DNA of 64,000 nucleotides. It comes from Lycium barbarum. Lineage: Eukaryota > Streptophyta > Magnoliopsida > Solanales > Solanaceae. How positions within the stretch are numbered: the first letter of the stretch is position 1; the number at the start of each line of letters is the position of its first letter. Below, in pieces: positions 57,293 to 64,000 of this stretch. Under the pieces are notes generated by a model that ran no database searches, was not told the origin of the DNA, and worked only from the letters and a program-made list of their open reading frames with translations. The DNA lies in contig NC_083341.1 of the NCBI RefSeq assembly GCF_019175385.1, positions 90,732,321 to 90,796,320 of the forward strand. Reading direction: 5' to 3'. A program made the position numbers and the translations under genes.

Positions 57293-59488
57293 CTAAATAG
57301 AGGATTCGGCCACTCCTCGAACAGAAATCCCAGCATCTCCAGAATTGGCCAAGCGTACTCCAAGACTAGCCGGCTGAAGGATATCGCGAACCATATCCTT
57401 CTTTTCTGAAGGCGTGCCCGCTAAACTGCCCATGGACTTACGGCTGAGTGCATCCGCCATGACATTAGCTTTCCCTGGATGGTATAGAATATCAACATCA
57501 TAATCTTTCAGCAACTCTAACCACCGCCTCTGCCGCAAGTTCAGCTCCTTCTGTTTGAAGATGTACTGAAGGCTCTTATGATCTGTATAAATATCAACGT
57601 GAATCCCATATAAATAATGTCTCCACATCTTCAAAGCATGAATCACCGCGGCTAGCTCCAAATCGTGAGTGGGATAATTTCTCTCGTGCTTTTTGAGCTG
57701 TTGGGAAGCATAAGCTATAACCCTACCGTGCTGCATCAATACACACCCCAAACCTATACCAGAGGCATCACAATAAATAACATACCCATCTGGACCTTCA
57801 GGAAGAGTCAGGACTGGAGCTATAGTCAACTTCTCTTTCAGCAACTGGAAGCTACGCTCCCAAGCATCAGACCACTGAAACTTAGCTCCCTTCTGAGTCA
57901 GCCTTGTCAAAGACGCTGAAATTGAAGCAAATCCCTCTACAAATCTCCGGTAATAACCGGCCAACCCCAGGAATCTACGCACCTCCGTAGGCGTCGTAGG
58001 TCTAGGCGAACTCTTTACGGCCTCGATCTTCTGGGTATCTACCCGGACGCCGTCCGCTCCAATAATATGCCCCAGGAATGCCACTGAAGACAACCAGAAT
58101 TCACATTTAGAAAATTTAGCATATAAATTCTGGTGCCGGAGTGTGCCAAGTACCGTCCTCAAATGATCTGCATGCTCTGCTTCTGATCGGGAATAAACCA
58201 AAATGTCATCAATAAATACAATCACGAACATATCAAGAAACGGCCGGAATACCCGATTCATCAAATCCATGAATACCGCTGGAGCATTAGTCAGCCCAAA
58301 AGACATCACTCTGAATTCATAATGCCCGTAACGGGTCCTGAATGCTGTCTTAGGAATATCAGCCTCTCGTACCCGCACCTGATGATAGCCTGACCGCAGG
58401 TCTATCTTCGAAAAACACATGGCACCCTGTAACTGATCAAACAAATCATCAATCCTGGGGAGGGGGTATTTATTCTTGATGGTTACCTTATTCAGCTGTC
58501 TGTAATCAATACACATCCGCAGCGAGCCGTCTTTCTTACTCACAAATAATACCGGAGCTCCCCAGGGAGATGTACTGGGCCGAATAAAGCCCTTCTCTAA
58601 TAAATCTCTCAGCTGCTCCTTTAATTCCTTCAATTCAGCAGGTGCCATTCTGTACGGAGGAATAGATATAGGCTGAGTATCTGGCAACAGATCAATAGCA
58701 AACTCTATCTCCCGCTCGGGGGGAAGACCTGGAAGCTCGTCTGGGAATACATCTAAGAATTCATTAACCACTGGGACTGACTGAAGAGTCGGTGCCTCTG
58801 CCTCTAAATCATGTACGCGAACCAGATGGTAAATATAGCCCTTCCTGATCATTTTTCTTGCCTTGAGGTATGAAATAAACTTACCCCTCGGCGATGCTGT
58901 ATTACCTGCCCACTCTACAACTGGTTCACTTGGAAATTGAAAACGGACTACTTTCTTTTGACAGTCAACATTAGCATAACAAGAAGCTAGCCAATCCATA
59001 CCCATAATAACGTCGAACTCAATCATATCAAGCTCTACCAAATCTGCCTTAGTGCAGCGACCACAAATAGTTACCGAACAACCTCGATAAATCTGTCCGG
59101 CTATAACAGAATCCCCTACTGGTGTAGCTACCTCAAAAGGATCTATCGGCTCAGATTCTATCCCAATTTTATTAGCAACAAGTGCAGCGATATACGATAA
59201 AGTAGAACCAGGATCAATCAGTGCATATACAGATCGGGAGAAAACCAGTAATGTACCTGTAACAACATTCGGCGAAGCCTCCTGATCCTGGCGGCTAGCC
59301 AATACATATATGCGGTTCGATGGACCGCTAGAACCTGAAACACTGCCACGGCCTCGACCGCGGCCTGCCTGTGCCGGCATACCTCGCCCCGCAGGGCGCA
59401 TAGCTAAGGGAGTAGAAGATGAACCAGCGGCTAATCCCGTCGGCTGAACTGTACTACCAGAACCACTCGCCATCGGAAAATCACACAT
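57293..59488 (-). pseudogene. Element 2 protease, RT and RNase H (long open frame)
   Basis: 731 residues without a break, the best-preserved coding stretch in the window. The protease active site DPGS is at about residue 92, followed by [17 protein letters not shown] follows ([53 protein letters not shown], and [10 protein letters not shown] near residue 428), then the connection ([19 protein letters not shown]) and RNase H ([67 protein letters not shown]). All key catalytic residues visible to me are present. The Met at 59488 lies in the zinc knuckle and is not a true start; the polyprotein continues upstream in the same frame. Confidence 0.95.
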
Positions 59489-60635
59489 AACATGGCCCTG
59501 ACGGCCGCAAGTAAAACAAGCTCCGGTGGCTCGGTAGCACTCCCCCGGATGCGATTTCCCACAATAAGAACAACGGGGCCTGGGTGGTCTGGACTGGCTG
59601 GGACCTCTGGATGCCTGCGGACCTGATACCCTGGAACTCTGACCGGCCCCAGATGGTCCTGCACTGTCAAATCGTCTGCCAGCGGACTGTGTACCCCGGC
59701 CTGACGGAGGAGGATATCTACCTGACTACTGCGACTGAGGCTGCCCGCCTCGAGAATCTCCAGAATACCCCGCGGATCTGGCCCTCTTGGGCTGCCTCCT
59801 GTCTAGATCCCTACCAGAAAAGTCTCCCCTATGCCGGTCCTCCATGCCCTGAGCATAGGCCTGTAACCGGGCGATGTCCATATCAGTCTGTGATGCCATC
59901 GCCATACAGCTGTCAACCAAGTAGCGGTCCAATCCTATCACGTACCGGTGCATACGGTCAGCCATATCCGCTACTATAGCAGGTGCATATCGAGCCAGAG
60001 AATCAAACTCCAAATTATACTCACGAACACTCCGACCTCTCTGCTGCAGCTGTAAAACTCTATCAACCCGCGCCCGTCGTAACTCCGGGGGCAAAAAGTG
60101 GCGGAGAAAAGCGGCCACAAACTCATCCCAAGTAGCTGGGGGAGCACCCTCACCTCTAGACAGCTCCCAGGACTCATACCAATTTGCAGCAACATCTCGT
60201 AATCTGTGCGAGGCTAACTCAACGGACTCGGTCTCTGAAGCCCTGACCAGTCCCAATGAGCGCCTCATCCTCCTCTGGGGGACCGCATGTCAGAAAATCA
60301 CGAACCCTCAGGCTATCACGCATGTCATCATCATCATCACCTCTCAGCCCGCGTCTGCGAGTCTGTCCCGCTACTAAAGTCATCAACAACTGTACTGCCT
60401 CCCTCAACGTCCTATCCTCCGCCCCTGGCTGAGGAGCTGGAGGCTCGGGCGCTGGGGCGTCTGGAGCTAATGATGGACCTACTCCAGGCTCCTCCGGTGG
60501 TGTAGCAGAACCCTCTGACTGGGGTACAATGTCGGGCAAATCCTGAGCACGAGCCCGGGTAAGTCGCTGCACCTGACTAGTCTCTCCCCCTACTGCCTTG
60601 CCCTTCTGGGCGGCCGTCGCCTTCTTCGGAGGCAT
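59489..60635 (-). pseudogene. Element 2 gag, frameshifted
   Basis: The start is the Met at 60635 (MPPKKATAAQKGKAV), as in element 1. The first frame runs to VRDFLTCGPPE, then a short deletion and frameshift near 60275 remove the segment that element 1 reads as FYGSKPAEDPQEFIRQ. The capsid resumes in a second frame (60268-59726): ETESVELASHRLRDVAANWY, FVAAFLRHFLPPELRRARVD, RSVREYNLEFDSLARYAP. A stop at 59726 is followed in the same frame by the zinc-knuckle region CFTCGRQGH, in which the last Cys of the CX2CX4HX4C pattern has moved or been lost (VMCDF), so RNA binding would be impaired. Confidence 0.88.
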
Positions 60636-60823
60636 CTCTGAAAAACACAACAACTGATCAGAACAGAATTATCCTAATACCACAGCTCTAGCGCACGATC
60701 TAAGATTCAAAGAAAGGAAACACCCTAAATGTCCTGTAGCCTTCTGTTTATAGATGTGGTGCACAACACACCGATAAACAAGACTCTACGAGACACGGCC
60801 TGTAGACATTCCGAGGACAAACC

Positions 60824-60835
60824 GCTCTGATACCA
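60824..60835 (-). other. Element 2 primer-binding site (tRNA-iMet type)
   Basis: The minus strand reads TGGTATCAGAGC four bases from the 5' LTR end, as in elements 1 and 3. Confidence 0.92.
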
Positions 60836-60991
60836 CTTCTGTCACGACCCAACCCCGTAAGCCGTGACTAGTGCCCGAACTGGGCACCCGAACATACTCA
60901 TCCAATCCGAATCACATACAGATAGCATATACGGGCACAATTATTACACGCCTCAAATTATATTAAACTGTCTCAGACACATTTCAAACAC

Positions 60992-60994
<3 letters not shown>

Positions 60995-61058
<64 letters not shown>
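60995..61058. repeat. (TA)~32 microsatellite in element 2 5' LTR
   Basis: About 64 bp of TA where the partner LTR has about 15 bp of interrupted TA. It accounts for most of the LTR length difference. Confidence 0.92.
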
Positions 61059-61060
<2 letters not shown>

Positions 61061-61375
61061 AAGCCGACAAGGCTATCAAATGGCGTAACGGCCCAAAACA
61101 TATACAAATGCACGCCGACGAGGCTGCCATGGGAGTGGGATCATACAAACACACCTATACAAAAGTAGGCACAACCCACATATACGTCTACAAACCTCTA
61201 AACAGACCAACCGAATCATATGGCGGGACAGGGCCCCGCCGTACCCTGAACAAATATATACATATGCAAAGAACGAATATATGTACCAAAATGTAGGCTC
61301 CGAAATGATAGGAGCACTCCAAACAGCAGAAGAGGGTGTCCTAAACTGGTGGATCACCAAATTGTGCGTCTGTAC

Positions 61376-61432
61376 CTGTGGGCATGAAACACAGCCCCCG
61401 AAGAAAGGGGGTCAGTACGAAATATGTACTGA
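61376..61432 (-). other. Three-hairpin LTR motif, copy F
   Basis: Stems CTGTG/CACAG (61376-61380 with 61390-61394), CCCCC/GGGGG (61395-61399 with 61407-61411) and TCAGTAC/GTACTGA (61412-61432). The first stem differs from copy E on both arms while staying fully paired. Confidence 0.75.
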
Positions 61433-63648
61433 GTATGCAAAGCAGAAGATACAAGAACAAATCTGAGGCATAAACAAAATAGAAGTACAGAAAATAAGTG
61501 CAAGTCCAAGATATCAAAATATTTACTCTGAAAAATATAAGTCATGCATAGGGCACAGAAAATATGGTCGCCCGCCCGTCGATGGCGCCATAACACAGCA
61601 TAACACCAGAAGGTTTCAAATCTTCGTATCCCCATCGCATATCACAACACAGCATAACTCCATACACAGCATAACACCAATATAAGTGGAACCCAACCCT
61701 CCAGCGAGTGGCTCGGTAAACCATAAACACAGCATAACACCGGAGTATATCAAAAGTGCGCACGACAACAGAACCGGCCCGGGACTCGGCGAAAGATATA
61801 ACAGAACGCACGAGCAGAGTCGTGAGCAATCATATGCGTAAAATCATTACCATGGACTCTAATATAAGCAAAATGACCATACTTGAAAGTCGAAATAATA
61901 GTCATACTAAATTCTTTAAAACCAAACTTTTATGCAACATTTGGAAATCAATTATTCCGAAAACATAAGGGTTCATATTTCATCACATCAAACACACGAA
62001 TGTCAAGGAATATATATATATATATATGCGAGTCATAACGTGCTCGGATTGCGAATTTAGAATTTCCTCGAGGCTCGTGACATAATCGATTTATAACTAA
62101 GGCATGCCAAAAGAAGGAAGGTTTGAGGTTCACATACCTCGTACGCAATCCAAGCTAGCCCAACTCAAGCTAATCCCAACCTACGCCTCGGGCTCCCCAA
62201 GGTCTACAAATACGCCAACGAATATCACACATTAGCCATAGGCACTTAGGCAATTTATTCCAAACTAACACTTAATTCTACAGAAATTTGGGCAGCATTT
62301 CCCCTGTAAATAGGCCAACCCCAGGAGAATTTAACTCGGCCAGAATCAACAACAACAACAACAACAACAATAACCAACCTAGCAACCCCAATGACCAATC
62401 CGCAAGATAATATAACATTAACAACTCTCTTTTACAACATTCAACAACATTCATAATATTCAATTCGACGGCTTACATTCAAGCCACATCACCGCTCATA
62501 CATTCAATTACCAACCCGAACCCATACCAACAATACTCAAAGACATTTCAAACAATTTACACAATATTTCCATCAATCCAACAATTTCTCCAATTTACCA
62601 GAAAACAATCCCAAACCCGAGAACACAATCCATAACCCATTCTAACAATGCTATTCTCATAAAAATAAAAATTGCATTAATTGCACATAATTCTCCAAAT
62701 CAGTCCGCAACACTTACCATATCAACTTGCGACATTAAACTCCCGTTTCCAACATAAAAGTCATCACAACAACCACTAAAACACTAAGCGACATTAATGC
62801 GTTCTTTGGCATATAGTATGACCCACATTCGGCTATCACCACACATGCATATATTAGTGATTCTTGTCCATCCTACACACTACAACAATCAAACATGCTA
62901 GATAAGATCAATTCATCACCTCAACACCACACAACATACACACACCTCACACGGCTAACACACTATGCACACGACCCACTTCTAACATACCCTATCTCAT
63001 GATTTTCATCCATTTTAGCATACTACAACATACATACAACGTTTATAACACATAAAACATGATTAATTCTTACCTTTCTTCTTCAACTCTACACCTTGCC
63101 TAGGGTTTGCGATCTACTAAACGGATGGCTTGATCGCTCCAACAACGCTTCCACGCTACTTAGGGACCTCCAATTAGTGGATTTACACCAAGGCAATATT
63201 TTTGGTATGGCTAGAATTGGATTTGGTTTTCCCTTGTTCTTGGCCGAGAGTTTGTTGTTGAAGTTCTTCAACTTCTTGTTTTATTTTGCTAAGTGTGGAA
63301 TGATAAAAGATGACTTAGGAGTCATCTTTTAAGCCCCTAAGTGAACCCTCCAAGTGTCCATGGCCCACACATGTGCTGGACCATTTAAAATTGGCCACAA
63401 CATGCGTGGGACCAATTCAAAGTCACACGGCCAAAGGGCCTTGTTTTGCATGATTTCCAACTTCCAAGTTTTTGACTTTTGGTCCCAACTTTTTCTAAGT
63501 TTTTCATGCCAACAATTTCATGTACAACTTATGACTCAAAATAGGATCGAAGGTCAAAAGTCCCGGCTTCATGTCCCGGAATGGTCTTGGCCCTAACTTA
63601 TCATAGTTAATCCGGATTGTCCCAATGTATAAAATACGGGACATAACA

Positions 63649-63653
63649 ACGCC
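63649..63653. other. Target-site duplication of element 2, right copy (ACGCC)
   Basis: Identical to 52953-52957. Confidence 0.95.
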
Positions 63654-63918
63654 TATCTCACTTCCGGCGGAGGCTGTGTCGTTTATTTTGTGTTCTTGTA
63701 ATTAGGAGCTCTTGTACCCGTCTAGACTAGATTCCGGGAATTTCTTTTCAGTTTTATTGTACTTTAAAACAGAGTCTGTTTAAAGCTTTTACTTAAATTT
63801 TGTGATTTTGCAAGATTGTTGTCGCAACTGTTTAAATGTTGGGTTAGTTGGTAAGGGTTCGCCTACTAGGTTCGTAATATGGTAGATGCCCGCAAGCCCC
63901 GTGGGTTAGGTCGTGACA
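63654..63918 (+). repeat. Plus-oriented LTR, second part
   Basis: Continuation of the LTR that starts at 51255, ending GGTTAGGTCGTGACA. The sequence around the join is restored when element 2 and one ACGCC are removed. Confidence 0.7.
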
Positions 63919-63920
63919 AT

Positions 63921-63962
63921 CAGATACCAATTTGAATCATCCAGATACCAATTGGAATCAAG
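63921..63962. repeat. 21-bp tandem duplication beyond the LTR
   Basis: Units CAGATACCAATTTGAATCAT (starting 63921) and CAGATACCAATTGGAATCAA (starting 63942). A related CAGATACCAATTG lies directly beyond the element 4 3' LTR at 45773. It may be element 4 leader or the end of another element outside the window; the remaining bases to 64000 show nothing else. Confidence 0.6.
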
Positions 63963-64000
63963 TAGCACAAAAGAAGAAAGAAAAGGGAATTTTCCTAGTA

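Larger units (their letters stand above)
52958..63648 (-). mobile_element. Element 2: complete Tekay/Del-type chromovirus
   Basis: 10,691 bp, both LTRs present, perfect ACGCC duplication, tRNA-iMet primer site and polypurine tract. It inserted in a plus-oriented LTR. Coding order on the minus strand is gag, protease, RT, RNase H, integrase and chromodomain. LTRs are 2,764 and 2,809 bp; the length difference is mostly a TA-repeat expansion in the right copy. By eye they differ at roughly 40 sites, so this insertion is somewhat older than element 1. The coding region has a gag frameshift/deletion and several stops. Proteins are closely similar to element 1, but the LTRs are different. Confidence 0.95.
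60840..63648 (-). repeat. Element 2 5' LTR
   Basis: 2,809 bp, from TGTCACGACCCAACCCCG to CGGGACATAACA. Holds the expanded TA repeat (60995-61058), three-hairpin copy F (61376-61432) and the splice-donor-like block (62103-62139). Confidence 0.95.

Overview
This window looks like plant nuclear heterochromatin, most likely from a Solanaceae species. The family call rests on general resemblance of the Ty3/gypsy lineages and LTR styles (LTRs opening TGTCACGACCC or TGTAACGACCC, tRNA-iMet and tRNA-Asp primer sites). I could not run a database search. I find no convincing host protein-coding gene. Almost the whole window is nested LTR retrotransposons, nearly all transcribed from the minus strand.

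Layout. (1) 1-11600: a Tekay/Del-type chromovirus, element 1, with 3,231-bp LTRs. The left LTR is cut by the window edge. The two LTRs are about 99% identical, yet gag-pol carries several stops and a frameshift. (2) 11601-14178: three LTR pieces, each broken exactly where the next element's terminal CA ends. They form a staircase of nested insertions into the reverse transcriptase of element 3. (3) 14179-20020: element 3, an older chromovirus, with a solo LTR (14927-16960) inside its protease and its own 5' LTR at 17408-20020. (4) 20021-22054: AT-rich sequence I cannot assign. (5) 22055-43091: an Athila-type element with gag, protease, RT, RNase H, integrase and a third ORF. Its right LTR is split by a 6.55-kb block with no coding capacity (35137-41690), probably a Tat/Ogre-like solo LTR. 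(6) 43102-43172: a tRNA-Asp(GTC)-like sequence at the outer edge of that Athila LTR. (7) 43173-51229: element 4, a degraded chromovirus with a different LTR type, its integrase interrupted by an LTR-derived fragment. (8) 51255-52957 plus 63654-63918: a plus-oriented LTR. Inside it sits (9) element 2, a complete Tekay/Del element at 52958-63648 flanked by the perfect 5-bp duplication ACGCC.

The genes are standard retroelement parts: Gag coats the RNA, protease matures the polyprotein, RT/RNase H copies the RNA, and integrase with its chromodomain inserts the cDNA. Every element seen here is broken in at least one required function, so any movement would depend on enzymes supplied by other copies.

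The most interesting non-coding signal is a compact array of three back-to-back hairpins in the LTRs of elements 1, 2, 3 and the solo LTR (six copies). Its stems show compensatory base changes, and one wobble pair forms only in the sense RNA. A second conserved LTR block, resembling a splice donor followed by a pyrimidine tract, and families of short palindromes shared between unrelated lineages are also noted.
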